DNA of 64,000 nucleotides from Anaerolinea sp. (lineage in GTDB: Bacteria; Chloroflexota; Dehalococcoidia; Tepidiformales; Tepidiformaceae): NCBI GenBank assembly GCA_013822275.1, contig PNKC01000001.1, forward strand, positions 96,411 through 160,410. The letters run 5' to 3'. Of the stretch, positions 7,831 to 17,183 are shown in pieces (position 1 is the first letter of the stretch; every line of letters starts with the position of its first letter). The notes below the pieces were generated by a model that was not told where the DNA came from, searched no databases, and was given only the letters and a program-made list of their open reading frames with translations. The position numbers were made by a program, and so were the translations under genes.

Positions 7831-9254
7831 GAGGTGGCAACTCCTGGAGGGGTGGCGGCCTTCAAGCTCTTGCGGTGGGCGATGTGGATGGCTTCGCCGG
7901 CGACAGCCAAAGCGGCTTCCTTGATCGCTTCCGGCAGCGAGGGGTGGGCGTGGACGGCAAAACCAAGTTCGGTGGTCGTTGCTTCGAGAAGGGCGACCAT
8001 GGTCGCCTCGCCGAGAAGGTCGTTGATGTCGTGGCCGACCATGTGGATGCCGAGGATCTGGCCTGTCGGGCCGTCCGCGACGACTTTGACGAAGCCCTCC
8101 GTTTCACCGACGGCGATGGACTTCCCGAGAGCGCTGAGCGGGAAACGGCCTGTCTTTACGGTGTAGCCGGCCTCTTTTGCCTTCTGTTCGGTGTAGCCGA
8201 TAGAGCCCACCTGGGGCTGGCAGAAGGTTGCGCGCGGCATCTGGATGTAGTCCAGGGTGGCGACGGTGTGGCCGGCGATGTGCTCGGCAGCGATGACGCC
8301 CTGCTGAGACGCGACGTGCGCCAGCATGAGCTTGCCGGTGACATCGCCGATGGCGTAGATGCCGGGCACGTTGGTCTGCATGGTGTCGTCAATCTCGATG
8401 AAGCCGCGCTGCGTGGCGACGCCGGCGCCTTCGAGGTTCAGACCCTGCGTGTGGGGCACGAAGCCAACGGCGATCAGCACGCGTTCTACCTCAATGGTTT
8501 CCGGGCCGGCGGCCGTCTTCAGGGTGATGGTGGCAATCTTGCCCTTAAGGGCGACGCCTTCGACCTGCGTCTTCACGAGGCAGCGGATGCCGCGGGCTTC
8601 GAAGGAGCGCTTGAGGAGGCGGCCAGCGTCCTGGTCTTCGAGGGGCAGGAGTGTGTCCAGGAGTTCAACGAGGGTGACGTTGGAGCCGTAGCTGGCCCAA
8701 CTGTAGGCGAACTCGACGCCGATCGCGCCGCCGCCGACGATGAGGACACGCTTGGGCGCGTCTCGTTGGGCGAGGGCTTCACGGCTGGTGACCACCACCT
8801 TGCCATCAATCGGGATGCCGGGGAGCGTGCGGGCGGACGCGCCGGTGGCGATGATGACCGCCTTCGCCCCGTATTCGACGCCGTTGCAGACGACGGTGTT
8901 GCGGTCTTTCAGTGTGGCTGCGCCTGCCACGGTGGTGACGCCGTTGTCACGGAGGAGGCCTTCGACGCCCCCGACAAGTTGCTCAACCACCTGGCGGCTG
9001 CGGTCGATGGCGGCGCCGAAGTCGTACTTCGGGTTGGACACGGAGATGCCCCACTTCGCCGCACCGCGGACGAGGTTGACAACGTCGGCGTTTTTGAGGA
9101 TGGCCTTGCTGGGGATGCAGCCCCAGTTCAGGCAGAGGCCGCCGACGCGGTCGCGCTCGAAGAGGGCGACTGATTTGCCGAGCTGAGCGGCGCGAATAGC
9201 GGCGACATAGCCGCCGGGGCCGCCGCCGATGATTGCGACATCGTGACTTGCCAT
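7827..9254 (-). CDS. lpdA: Dihydrolipoyl dehydrogenase (E3)
   Basis: The 475-aa flavoprotein has an N-terminal FAD site (IIGGGPGGYVAA), the redox disulfide C41/C46 in GGLCLNWGCIPSK, an NAD-binding GGGAIGVEFA, a second FAD strand near YAIGDVTG, and the active-site HAHPSLPEA of the dimer interface. AGGAG lies about 8 nt before the ATG. It is the first gene of the complex operon, an order in which E3 leads E1-alpha, E1-beta and E2. It reoxidises dihydrolipoamide with NAD+. Confidence 0.95.
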   Translation of the reverse strand: MASHDVAIIGGGPGGYVAAIRAAQLGKSVALFERDRVGGLCLNWGCIPSKAILKNADVVNLVRGAAKWGISVSNPKYDFGAAIDRSRQVVEQLVGGVEGLLRDNGVTTVAGAATLKDRNTVVCNGVEYGAKAVIIATGASARTLPGIPIDGKVVVTSREALAQRDAPKRVLIVGGGAIGVEFAYSWASYGSNVTLVELLDTLLPLEDQDAGRLLKRSFEARGIRCLVKTQVEGVALKGKIATITLKTAAGPETIEVERVLIAVGFVPHTQGLNLEGAGVATQRGFIEIDDTMQTNVPGIYAIGDVTGKLMLAHVASQQGVIAAEHIAGHTVATLDYIQMPRATFCQPQVGSIGYTEQKAKEAGYTVKTGRFPLSALGKSIAVGETEGFVKVVADGPTGQILGIHMVGHDINDLLGEATMVALLEATTTELGFAVHAHPSLPEAIKEAALAVAGEAIHIAHRKSLKAATPPGVATS

Positions 9255-9298
9255 AGCCTGCTCCTAGACTACCATAGATTCGGCTGATGTATTTTAAG

Positions 9299-9332
9299 GG
9301 CTCGGGACACCCGCTCCAGCCTGTCCCGTGCC
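9299..9332 (-). terminator. Inverted repeat downstream of the methyltransferase gene
   Basis: Arms GGCTCGGGACA and TGTCCCGTGCC (one mismatch) enclose a 12-nt loop, 30 nt after the methyltransferase stop and 45 nt before lpdA. In the minus direction the stem is followed by CTTAAAA rather than a clean T-run. It is therefore a plausible but imperfect terminator. Confidence 0.4.
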
Positions 9333-9361
9333 ACTATCGTGCGAGAACGGCTGGCGGATGT

Positions 9362-10045
9362 CTATGCCTGTTGGGCCGAGTGCGAGGGGCTTTCTTCCCT
9401 TACGGGCGGGAGGAATGGGCGGCGAAGCACGTACATCGCGTGGCTGCGCAACGGACGGATGGCCGCGAGCGGTGCGTACGCCCAGGGCGCCCAGTGGCCG
9501 ATCGGCCGGGCGATGGGTGGTGCAAGGGTGATGGGTTGGACCCGCATTGGGCACTTCGGGAACCAACGGCGGATGTCATCCGCGAGTACGGCGTGGACGG
9601 CCGCGTTGCGGGGGTTCTTCTTGCGCATGTCGTAAATGACGATGAGCCCGCCGGGCCGGGTAATGCGGAAGAGCTCGCGGGCGACGGCGTGGGCGGCGTC
9701 TTCATCCGGGATGCTGCTGAAGAGGGTGAAGGCGAGGGCAAGGTCGAAGGTGGCGTTGGTCTCGGGGATATCGGCCGCGCTGCCGCTGTGGACACGGATC
9801 TCGGGAGCGTGGGCTTTGTTGTAATCGACGGCGGCGGGGTCGACGTCGATTCCGGCGATGTTTTCCGGGCGCGCGCCCCACTGGACGAAGAGGCGCATGT
9901 TGTAGCCAGTTGAGCAGCCTGCCTCGAAGGCCCTGAACTGGTCCAGGGTGTCGAACCCGTGCTTGCGCAGGAGTTTCGCCAGGAAGCGCTCGCGCTCCTG
10001 GACCATGAGGAGGTTACCGGGTTCGAGGATGGATTGGTTCGCCAT
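9362..10045 (-). CDS. Class I SAM-dependent methyltransferase
   Basis: The start at 10045 (MANQSILEPGN) is preferred; longer forms would run into the divergent neighbour's promoter region. The 227-aa protein shows motif I FEAGCSTGYN, an acidic ribose-binding end GIDVDP, motif DLALAFTLFSSI and the post-motif RPGGLIVIYDMR. It is a Rossmann-fold methyltransferase whose substrate cannot be deduced. The gene is divergent from the HemL-like gene with 85 nt between the starts. Confidence 0.82.
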   Translation of the reverse strand: MANQSILEPGNLLMVQERERFLAKLLRKHGFDTLDQFRAFEAGCSTGYNMRLFVQWGARPENIAGIDVDPAAVDYNKAHAPEIRVHSGSAADIPETNATFDLALAFTLFSSIPDEDAAHAVARELFRITRPGGLIVIYDMRKKNPRNAAVHAVLADDIRRWFPKCPMRVQPITLAPPIARPIGHWAPWAYAPLAAIRPLRSHAMYVLRRPFLPPVREESPSHSAQQA

Positions 10046-10130
10046 GCGTGAAGTAAGGCTTGCGGGCGGGGGCGTAAGGCGCAAGCGGTCAGGGGCGGGG
10101 GCGGTAGAATCGCGAATGTGAGGTGCAACC

Positions 10131-11468
10131 ATGGGCGCGATTGAGCAGGAGTACATCGAAAAGCATGCCGGTTCGGCGCGGCTCTACGAGCGGGCGGGCA
10201 AGGTACTGCCGAGTGGCGTGACCCATGACAGCCGCTTCATGCGCCCGTTTCCCCTTTATGCCCGGCGGGCCGCCGGCTCGCGGAAGTGGGACGTGGATGG
10301 CAACGAACACGTTGACTACGTGGTTGGCCACGGGGCGTTGCTGCTTGGGCACAGCTTTCCCGGCGTGACGGAGGCAGCGATGGCCCAGCTCCCGCTCGGG
10401 ACGCATTACGGCGCCAGCCAGGAGAAGGAGGTCGAGTGGGCCGAGGAGGTGGTCCGGCTGGTGCCCTCGGCCGAGGTGGTCCGCTTCACCAGTTCGGGCA
10501 CGGAAGCGACGCTGATGGCGCTGCGGCTTGCCCGCACCTACAGCGGCAAACCCGCCATCCTCAAGTTCGACAGGCACTTTCATGGCTGGCATGACTACGT
10601 GGCGGCGAGTTCGAAGTATGGGGGTGTGGCGCCTGCTGGCGTCCCCCAGGGGACGCTGGAGAGCGTTGTGATTGCGCCGGTTGCCCTGGACGCGGTGAGA
10701 GAGGTGCTGGACCGGCGTGATGACGTTGGAGCGATCATCGTCGAGGCCGCGGGCGCTTCGAGCGGGACGCTGCCGGTGCCGCGAGGGTTCCTCCGGGAAC
10801 TGCGGGCGCTCACCACGGAGCGTGGCATCGTCATGATCATGGACGAGGTGGTGACTGGCTTTCGCTGGGCGCCTGGCGGCGTGCAGGAGCTCGAAGGCGT
10901 AACGCCGGACCTGACGACGCTGGCGAAGGTCCTCGCGGGCGGGCTTCCGGGTGGCGCGGTCGCCGGCAAACGCGAGGTGATGGAGCATCTCCAGTTCCCG
11001 CCGCCGGGTTCGAAGGCCGAAAAGGTGGGACACCCGGGCACGTTCAACGCGAATCCACTGTCGGCTGCGGCGGGCGTGGCCTGCCTGCGAGAGATCGCGG
11101 ACGGGGAACACCAGAAGCGGGCGAGCGCGCACGCGGCGCAGCTGCGCGCGGGCATGAACGGCGTCCTCTGCGAGCTTGGCGTCCCGGGCGTGGTTTACGG
11201 CCAATCGAGCGAGTTCCGCATCCTCCTCACGGGGACGGTCCCAGAGGCCGCGGACTACGACCCGCGCAACCTGAGCTGGGACCTGCTGGCGGCCGGGAAC
11301 CCTTCGGAACGGTCTCGCCTGCTGCACCTGGCGATGGCGAGCCGCGGTGTACACCTCTTCGGCGACGGCGGGATGGCAAGCTCCGTGCACACGGATGAGG
11401 ACCTCGCGGTGGCGCTGGAGGCGTGGCGCGGTTCGATTGTGGCGCTGCGCGATGAGGCCGTGCTGTGA
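10131..11468 (+). CDS. HemL-like class III PLP aminotransferase/aminomutase
   Basis: The 445-aa protein resembles glutamate-1-semialdehyde 2,1-aminomutase: VDYVVGHGALLLGH, the SSGTEATLMALRLAR phosphate-binding stretch, DEVVTGFR, and the PLP lysine at about 266 in LAKVLAGGLPGG. The family also contains transaminases of other specificity, and the neighbours (methyltransferase, reductase) give no heme context. It is best called a GSA-aminotransferase-like enzyme, not hemL. The insertion before the C-terminus (YDPRNLSWD) is not typical of HemL. Confidence 0.82.
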   Translation: MGAIEQEYIEKHAGSARLYERAGKVLPSGVTHDSRFMRPFPLYARRAAGSRKWDVDGNEHVDYVVGHGALLLGHSFPGVTEAAMAQLPLGTHYGASQEKEVEWAEEVVRLVPSAEVVRFTSSGTEATLMALRLARTYSGKPAILKFDRHFHGWHDYVAASSKYGGVAPAGVPQGTLESVVIAPVALDAVREVLDRRDDVGAIIVEAAGASSGTLPVPRGFLRELRALTTERGIVMIMDEVVTGFRWAPGGVQELEGVTPDLTTLAKVLAGGLPGGAVAGKREVMEHLQFPPPGSKAEKVGHPGTFNANPLSAAAGVACLREIADGEHQKRASAHAAQLRAGMNGVLCELGVPGVVYGQSSEFRILLTGTVPEAADYDPRNLSWDLLAAGNPSERSRLLHLAMASRGVHLFGDGGMASSVHTDEDLAVALEAWRGSIVALRDEAVL

Positions 11469-11497
11469 TGCTTGCTTCGGCGGAGTAGGATTGAAGC

Positions 11498-11878
11498 ATG
11501 ATCTCCACGATTATCTTCCTCGTCATCCTGCTTGGGCCGTTCATCGTCTTCCTCGCGAACGCGCTCATCCGCCGGGCGGATGACATGGGCATTGCGGGCG
11601 GGATCAAGAAGCCGCGCGGCGTCAAGACGGCGAAGCCGCCGCGGCCGTCCAGCCCGGCGAAGGCGAAACGGACGGCGATGCGGGCGCGGCGGGTCACCTA
11701 TTGCGGCCGGGGGCTCACGCACTTTGCCCTGGCCGTCATCGGGTCGCAGGATGCTTGCCGATACTGCGGGCGGCTGGAAACGGTCCCGCCGGATGGCCCC
11801 GGCGGGGACGGGCACGACGAGGAGACGGACGCCGTTTTGGCGGAAGTGGAGCAGATCCTGGACCGCGGCGAGCGCTGA
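11498..11878 (+). CDS. Small membrane-anchored protein with a possible zinc site
   Basis: The 126-aa product begins with one hydrophobic segment (about 4-24), followed by a basic Pro/Lys/Arg-rich linker (37-65). A compact C-terminal part has C69 in YCGRG and the pair CRYC (about 87-90). The three cysteines could bind metal with a histidine. The tail is acidic. No family was recognised. It follows the HemL-like gene by 29 nt, suggesting co-transcription. Confidence 0.6.
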   Translation: MISTIIFLVILLGPFIVFLANALIRRADDMGIAGGIKKPRGVKTAKPPRPSSPAKAKRTAMRARRVTYCGRGLTHFALAVIGSQDACRYCGRLETVPPDGPGGDGHDEETDAVLAEVEQILDRGER

Positions 11879-11936
11879 CCCACGGGTTGGCTCCGGCCAC
11901 TATACTTTCCCCACCTGAACCCCGGAGTTGGAAACG

Positions 11937-12929
11937 ATGAAGCATGTCCGCCTGGGCCGCACCGGCCTCCAGGTTTCGCGCCTCTGCCTCGGCACAATGA
12001 CGTTCGGCCTCCAGTGTGAGGAGAAGACCTCGATCGCGATCATGGACCGCGCCGCCGCTGGCGGTGTGACGTTCTTCGACACCGCCGACGTGTACCCGCT
12101 GGGCGGGACGGGAGAGACCGTGGGCCGGACCGAGGAGATCGTAGGCCGGTGGCTGCGGGGCCGGCGCTCGAACTTCATCCTCGCGACCAAGTGCTTTGGA
12201 CGGAGCGGGCCGGCGCGCTGGGACCAGGGGAATTCGCGCAAGCACATCCTGGATGCGGTTGACGCTTCTCTGCGGCGCCTGGACACCGACTACATCGACC
12301 TCTACCAGTTGCACGGGCCGGACCCGGAGACGCCCATCGACGAGACGTTGCGGGCGCTGGAGGATGTGGTCCGCGCGGGCAAGGTGCGGTATGTGGGGTG
12401 TTCGAACTTCCTCGCTTACCAGGTTGCGCGTGCAATCGGCCGGAGCGAAGCCATGGGGGTGGTCCGGTTCGATTCGGTCCAGCCGCGCTACAACCTGCTC
12501 TTCCGCGAGATCGAGCGGGAGCTGCTGCCCCTGTGTGGTGAGGAGGGGATTGGCGTGATCCCGTACAACCCGATCGCCGGCGGCCTGCTGAGCGGCAAGC
12601 ACAACCCGGATGCGGGCCCCGAGGAGGGGTCGCGCTTCACCCTGGGGACGGCCGCGCAGCGCTACCAGGACCGCTACTGGCACGAGGGGATGTTCGAGAC
12701 GGTGGACCAGATCCGGCCGCTGGCGCAGGAGGCGGGGATGACGTTGCCGCAGCTTGCGGTGGCGTGGGTATTGGCGAACCCGGCCATCACGGCGCCGATC
12801 ATCGGCGCGAGCCGCCCGGAGCAACTTGAGGACACCCTCAAGGCCGCCGACACGCCGCTCGCCGCTGACCTGAAGCAGCGGCTGGACGACCTGACGGCGG
12901 TATACCGGCGCGGCGACGCGGCGCGGTGA
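11937..12929 (+). CDS. Aldo/keto reductase
   Basis: ATG at 11937 is chosen because CGGAG sits 9 nt upstream; a TTG three codons earlier is possible. The 330-aa TIM-barrel protein has the catalytic tetrad context: D in FFDTADVY, the tyrosine of the same motif, K in LATKCF and H in YQLHGPD. A C-terminal NADPH-binding GASRPEQLED follows. It should reduce aldehydes or ketones with NADPH. TATACT at 11900-11905 is a possible -10. Its stop overlaps the next gene by GTGA. Confidence 0.88.
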   Translation: MKHVRLGRTGLQVSRLCLGTMTFGLQCEEKTSIAIMDRAAAGGVTFFDTADVYPLGGTGETVGRTEEIVGRWLRGRRSNFILATKCFGRSGPARWDQGNSRKHILDAVDASLRRLDTDYIDLYQLHGPDPETPIDETLRALEDVVRAGKVRYVGCSNFLAYQVARAIGRSEAMGVVRFDSVQPRYNLLFREIERELLPLCGEEGIGVIPYNPIAGGLLSGKHNPDAGPEEGSRFTLGTAAQRYQDRYWHEGMFETVDQIRPLAQEAGMTLPQLAVAWVLANPAITAPIIGASRPEQLEDTLKAADTPLAADLKQRLDDLTAVYRRGDAAR

Positions 12930-13711
12930 GCGCCGAACACCCAGCCGACCCGGAACTCAGGGCGCTGCTGGCCATCGCCCGCGAGGCCTCGCGCCTCGCC
13001 GGGGAAGTCATCATGCCGCTCTACGATTCCGTCCTCACAGTTGAACTCAAAGCGGACCGCACGCCGGTGACGCTCGCGGACCGCAACGCCGAGGAAGCGC
13101 TCCGGCGCTTCCTTGAACGTGAATGCCCGGGCCACGGCATCCTGGGCGAGGAGTTCGGTGAGCGAGCGGGGGATGGCCGCTACCGCTGGATTCTCGACCC
13201 GATCGACGGGACGCAGTCGTTCATCCGCCACGTGCCTCTCTTTGGGACGCTGGTCGCGCTGGAGCGTGAAGGAGAACCAGTCGTAGGCGTTATCGGCTGC
13301 CATGCCGTGGGTGAGACCGCCTATGCCGCGAAAGGCATGGGCGCGTTTATAAACGAGCGGCCGACGCGGGTGTCAGAAGCGCGGGAGCTTCGGGACTCCC
13401 TGGTGCTCGGGCCCAGCGCGAGCACCATGCACCGCACGCGGCCAGCCGTACTCCAAGCTCTCCTGGCGAACGCCCGCATCCAGAGTTGGTGCGACTGCTA
13501 TGGGTATTTGATGGTCGCGGCCGGCCGCGCGGACGCGATGATCGACCCGGAGATGAGCATCTGGGATGCGGCGGCGCTCTATCCGGTGATTACCGAGGCG
13601 GGCGGCCGAATGACTACCTGGGAGGGCGAGGACCGGGTAGGAGACAGCGTGATCGCTACGAACGGGCTCCTGCACCAGGCAATGCTCGCCGTTGTTCAAA
13701 CTACGGCCTGA
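12926..13711 (+). CDS. Inositol-monophosphatase-family phosphatase (HisN-like)
   Basis: The 261-aa protein has the three metal-binding motifs of the family: GEEFGE, DPIDGTQSF and WDAAALYPVI. CHAVGETAYAAKGMGA lies between them. The IDGT(Q/K)xF form and length match bacterial histidinol-phosphate phosphatases of the IMPase type as well as generic inositol phosphatases. Histidine genes hisDCB occur elsewhere in the window (45-48 kb), so a HisN role is attractive but unproven. The GTG overlaps the preceding stop. Confidence 0.85.
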   Translation: MSAEHPADPELRALLAIAREASRLAGEVIMPLYDSVLTVELKADRTPVTLADRNAEEALRRFLERECPGHGILGEEFGERAGDGRYRWILDPIDGTQSFIRHVPLFGTLVALEREGEPVVGVIGCHAVGETAYAAKGMGAFINERPTRVSEARELRDSLVLGPSASTMHRTRPAVLQALLANARIQSWCDCYGYLMVAAGRADAMIDPEMSIWDAAALYPVITEAGGRMTTWEGEDRVGDSVIATNGLLHQAMLAVVQTTA

Positions 13712-13728
13712 GGCCGGGGGCAGCGAAA

Positions 13729-13751
13729 AGGCGCGGTGTGCGGCCGCGCCT
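13729..13751. terminator. Bidirectional terminator
   Basis: A perfect 8-bp stem AGGCGCGG/CCGCGCCT with a 7-nt loop lies between the convergent phosphatase and DUF5679 genes. On the minus strand it is followed by TTTT, and on the plus strand by TCTTCTC. The position, 18 nt after one stop and 32 nt after the other, suits shared termination. Confidence 0.7.
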
Positions 13752-13782
13752 CTTCTCACGTGCCCGGTCTGACAGATGGGCG

Positions 13783-13923
13783 CTAGGCCTTGCCGATTTT
13801 GAACATTTTGGTGCCACAGGTCGGGCACTTGCCCTCGGTGGCGGGCTTGCCGTTCTTCATCGTGATCGGGGTGGCATTGGACATCTCCCGCTTTACGCGG
13901 CACTTGAGGCAGTAGGCTTCCAC
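13783..13923 (-). CDS. DUF5679-type zinc-ribbon protein
   Basis: A 46-codon gene starts at GTG 13923 behind AAGGAGGG (9 nt spacing). It encodes a basic mini-protein with two CxxC knuckles, YCLKCRVKREM (C5, C8) and GKCPTCGTKMF (C33, C36), separated by MKNGKPATEG. This is the DUF5679 pattern, a single treble-clef or rubredoxin-like zinc site. The function is unknown; the high basic content suggests nucleic-acid or ribosome association. It has its own promoter upstream and a terminator downstream. Confidence 0.85.
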   Translation of the reverse strand: MEAYCLKCRVKREMSNATPITMKNGKPATEGKCPTCGTKMFKIGKA

Positions 13924-14026
13924 GAAGAGTTTCCCTCCTTCGTTTCCTGCCTGGGCAGGAACGAGCGCTGGCAGTTAATTGTTATAGGGAATAAGCGGTT
14001 GCTCACCCCCCTCCAGCGCCACAGGC

Positions 14027-14055
14027 ATGATCGAACCGCCGTCGCGCGATGTCAA
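14027..14055 (-). promoter_or_regulatory. Sigma-70-type promoter for the DUF5679 gene
   Basis: On the minus strand a consensus -35 TTGACA (14055-14050) is spaced 17 nt from -10 GATCAT (14032-14027). It lies in the gap after truB, about 100 nt before the DUF5679 start. A perfect palindrome TCCTGCC-tg-GGCAGGA at 13946-13961 lies in the presumed leader. Confidence 0.5.
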
Positions 14056-14084
14056 GAGGGAAATCGTATCTATGCGCTACATAA

Positions 14085-15008
14085 CTACGAGAAAGTGACA
14101 GGTTTGGCCAGATTCAGCACCTTGACCCCACGAATCTCTCCGTTTTCCGCCACTGAACCGACGCCCACGAACTCGCCCGCGGTGTCATAGATTCGCGCGG
14201 GCAGGGTGGCCCGCGCGGCGGGGACGAGGCCCGCGACCACCGCGCCGAACCGCAGCTTGGCGGCGCGTGGGTGGTCCACAATGGCTGCGTCGAACTCCGC
14301 GATGCCTTCGTCCGGCTGGAGCAGGACCTCTTCGAGCGTGCCATTCTCGACGTGCGCAGCGATCGCATTAAGGGTGGTTGCGCCTGTGAGGGAGAAGCGG
14401 CCAACGTGCGTGCGGCGCAGCGAACCAAGGTGCGCGCCGCAACCCAGCGCCTCGCCGATGTCTCTCGCAAGGCTCCGGACGTAGGTGCCCGGCCCGCAAT
14501 GCACCGCCACGCGCAGCCGCCCGGGCGAAAGCGGCGCGAGTGCGATTTCATGGATAGTGATGGGCCGCTCTGGGAGTTGCCGCTCCTCGCCAGCGCGCGC
14601 GCGGGCATACGCGCGTATGCCGTCTACCTTGATTGCGCTGTAGGCCGGTGGACGTTGGCTCAGGTAGCCGCGGAACCGTCGCTCGAGCTCGCGGAGCTGC
14701 GCTTCAACGACCGGCGGTACGGGACGCCGGAGCAGGATCTCGCCCTCGGCGTCGTCGGTCGTGGTTGTCGCCCCAAGCACAATCTCGCCCTCGTAGCGCT
14801 TGTCATGGGCGGTCATGTATTCCACGAGGCGGGTGGCCTGGCCAAGGCAGAGGACGAGCACGCCGGTCGCCATGGGGTCCAGGGTGCCGGTGTGGCCGAT
14901 GCGGCGCTGGCCCGTAATCCCGCGGGCCTTCGCAACCACGTCGTGGCTTGTCCAGCCGGCGGGTTTGTCCATGACGATGATCCCGTCGAGCGCCGAGGCT
15001 GCGCGCAC
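14085..15008 (-). CDS. truB: tRNA pseudouridine(55) synthase
   Basis: The 307-aa protein starts IIVMDKPAGWTSHD and has the catalytic aspartate D44 in GHTGTLDPMATG, then RPPAYSAIKVDG and GTYVRSLARDIG, all hallmarks of TruB. A C-terminal PUA-like region ends the protein. It converts U55 of tRNA to pseudouridine. The GTG start is 1 nt after the rbfA stop, in the classic nusA-infB-rbfA-truB order. Confidence 0.96.
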   Translation of the reverse strand: MRAASALDGIIVMDKPAGWTSHDVVAKARGITGQRRIGHTGTLDPMATGVLVLCLGQATRLVEYMTAHDKRYEGEIVLGATTTTDDAEGEILLRRPVPPVVEAQLRELERRFRGYLSQRPPAYSAIKVDGIRAYARARAGEERQLPERPITIHEIALAPLSPGRLRVAVHCGPGTYVRSLARDIGEALGCGAHLGSLRRTHVGRFSLTGATTLNAIAAHVENGTLEEVLLQPDEGIAEFDAAIVDHPRAAKLRFGAVVAGLVPAARATLPARIYDTAGEFVGVGSVAENGEIRGVKVLNLAKPVTFS

Positions 15009-15009
15009 G

Positions 15010-15378
15010 CTACTCCGCCGAGGGCTCTTCGCGCTGGTGGCTGACTTCGTTGATCAACGATGCAAGCCGGGCGCCCCGTTCGATCGACGGGTCGAAGCGG
15101 AAGACGAGCTCAGGCACGTTGCGCAGCCGGAGGCGGTGCATCAGCTCCCGGTGCATGAAGTGAGCGGAATGCTCGAGGCCCTTGATGGCGTCGACGCGTT
15201 CCTGCCCGTTGCCGAGGTGGGAGACGTAGACGGTCGCCCGGCGCAGGTCTGGCGAGACCAGCACTTCGGTGATCGAGATCATCCCGCGGCTGACGCGCGG
15301 GTCCTTCACCTCGCGGAGGATGAGGTCGGCAAGTTCTTCGCGCAGCAGTTCCGCCACACGGGTTGTACGCATGCTCAT
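15010..15378 (-). CDS. rbfA: Ribosome-binding factor A
   Basis: An ATG at 15378 with GGAG 7 nt upstream gives 122 aa: MSMRTTRVAELLREELADLI, then the KH-like core VKDPRVSRGMISITEVLVSPDL with RRATVYVS, and LRLRNVPELVFRFDPSIERG. RbfA assists 30S maturation at the 16S 5' end. It lies 32 nt after infB and directly before truB. Confidence 0.95.
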   Translation of the reverse strand: MSMRTTRVAELLREELADLILREVKDPRVSRGMISITEVLVSPDLRRATVYVSHLGNGQERVDAIKGLEHSAHFMHRELMHRLRLRNVPELVFRFDPSIERGARLASLINEVSHQREEPSAE

Positions 15379-15410
15379 GGGCGCGCTCCTGGGCCGGGGA
15401 ATCCGGCCGG

Positions 15411-17183
15411 CTAGTTGGTGCGCTCTTCGTGGACGAACTCGATGACGTCGCCTTCGAGGAACTTGTCGTAGCCCCCGACAACGATGCCGCACTCGTAGCC
15501 GGTTTGGACTTCGCGGACGTCGTCCGCGAAGCGTTTGAGGCCTTCGCAGCGGCCCTTGCCGACTTCCACGCCTTTGCGAAGGATGCGGACGGCCGAGCCT
15601 CGCTTCAGTGTGCCATCGAGGACGAAGCAGCCGGCGATCCCGCCAAGCCGGCTTGACTTGAAGATCTGGCGGACCTCGGCGTGGCCATCGACCACCTGGG
15701 CGAAGGTGGGCTCGTACATGCCGGCGAGGGCCTTTTCGATGTCTTCGAGGACCTGGTAGATGATCGAGTAGGTGCGGATTTCAACGCCGGTGGCGTCCGC
15801 CCGTTTGCGGGCCGAGGGGTCCGTCTTTGTGCTGAAGGCGATGATGATGCCGTTCGAAGCCTCGGCGAGCATCACGTCGGAATCGCTGACGGGGCCGGTG
15901 GCGGCGTGGATGACCTTGACTTTGACCTCGCTGGTGCCCAAGCGTTCGAGCGCACTCTTGACGGCTTCCGCGCTGCCCCGGACATCCGCCTTGAGGATCA
16001 GGATGAGTTCCTTGAGCTTGCCGGCGCTGATTTCGTTGAAGAGCGTGTCCAGGTTGACGTGGGCGTGCTCGGTCTGTTCGGCGGCCTCGCGTCCGCGGCG
16101 GCGGGCCTCCACGATCAGGCGGGCGGCGCGTTCGTCCGTCACGACGCGGACGCGTTCGCCGGCTTCCGGGACTTCTACCAGGCCCATGACCACGGCGGGT
16201 GCGGCGGGGCCGGCTTCCTTGATGCGCTGGCCCTGGTCGTTGAACATCGCTTTGACCTTGCCGCTGGTTTCGCCGACGACGAGGGCGTCTCCCTGGCGCA
16301 GGGTGCCGTTCTTCACGAGGAGCGTGGCGATGGGGCCGCGGGAAGAGTCAAGCTCGGCTTCGACGACAACCGCGAGGGCGGGCCGGTTCGGGTTCGCCTT
16401 GAATTCCGAGATTTCCGCGACGAGGTTGATGGATTCGAGGAGGTCATCCAGGCCGGTGCCTTTGGTCGCGGAGACGCTGACGGCGACGACGTCGCCGCCG
16501 TAGTCCTCGACGACCAGGCTGTGCTCCGTGAGCTGCTGCTTCACGCGGTCCGGGTTGGCGCCGGGCAGGTCGCTTTTGTTGATGGCGACGATGATGGGGA
16601 CGCCGGCCGCCTTTGCGTGGTTGATGGCCTCGATTGTCTGGGGCATGACGCCGTCGTCGGCTGCGACCACGAGGACGGCGATGTCCGTCACCTGGGCGCC
16701 GCGGGCGCGCATCGCGGTGAAGGCGGCGTGGCCGGGGGTGTCGATGAAGGTGATCGTTTTGCCGTCACGCTCAACCTGGTAGGCGCCGATGTGCTGGGTG
16801 ATCCCGCCCGCTTCGCCGGCGGCGACTTTGGTCTTGCGGATCGCGTCCAGCAGGCTCGTCTTGCCGTGGTCCACGTGTCCGAGGATGGTGACGACAGGAG
16901 GACGTGGCAGAAGCGATGCGGGGTCGTCCGGTTCTTCCTCTTCCTCGACGACCTCCGGGAGCGCGGTGACCTGGGCGGCAGCCAGCTCTTCGGGTTCGAA
17001 GCCGAGGTCCACGGCGACGATGGCGGCTGTTTCGTAGTCAATGGTCTGGTTAATGGAGGCCATGACGCCGTTGGTCATGAGGCGCTTGATGACTTCGACA
17101 GGAGTGACGCGGAGGAGGTCTCCGAGTTCCTTTACGGTGAGTGCGGCGGGGATTTCGACCGCGGTGGTTGGGTTTGCCGTCAT
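15411..17183 (-). CDS. infB: Translation initiation factor IF-2
   Basis: The ATG at 17183 overlaps the YlxR stop (ATGA) and gives 590 aa. A short IF2_N domain ([20 protein letters not shown]) and an acidic linker precede the G domain: GHVDHGKT (102-109), DTPGHAAF and NKSD. Domains 2-4 follow, ending with the fMet-tRNA-binding C2 domain ([14 protein letters not shown]). The absence of a long N-terminal extension is usual for short IF2 forms. It delivers initiator tRNA to the 30S subunit. Confidence 0.97.
   Translation of the reverse strand: MTANPTTAVEIPAALTVKELGDLLRVTPVEVIKRLMTNGVMASINQTIDYETAAIVAVDLGFEPEELAAAQVTALPEVVEEEEEPDDPASLLPRPPVVTILGHVDHGKTSLLDAIRKTKVAAGEAGGITQHIGAYQVERDGKTITFIDTPGHAAFTAMRARGAQVTDIAVLVVAADDGVMPQTIEAINHAKAAGVPIIVAINKSDLPGANPDRVKQQLTEHSLVVEDYGGDVVAVSVSATKGTGLDDLLESINLVAEISEFKANPNRPALAVVVEAELDSSRGPIATLLVKNGTLRQGDALVVGETSGKVKAMFNDQGQRIKEAGPAAPAVVMGLVEVPEAGERVRVVTDERAARLIVEARRRGREAAEQTEHAHVNLDTLFNEISAGKLKELILILKADVRGSAEAVKSALERLGTSEVKVKVIHAATGPVSDSDVMLAEASNGIIIAFSTKTDPSARKRADATGVEIRTYSIIYQVLEDIEKALAGMYEPTFAQVVDGHAEVRQIFKSSRLGGIAGCFVLDGTLKRGSAVRILRKGVEVGKGRCEGLKRFADDVREVQTGYECGIVVGGYDKFLEGDVIEFVHEERTN

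Noticed and set aside
6312..9173. Long opposite-strand frames across the dehydrogenase operon
   Set aside because: They are GC-rich shadows of well-identified E1, E2 and E3 genes with no motifs.
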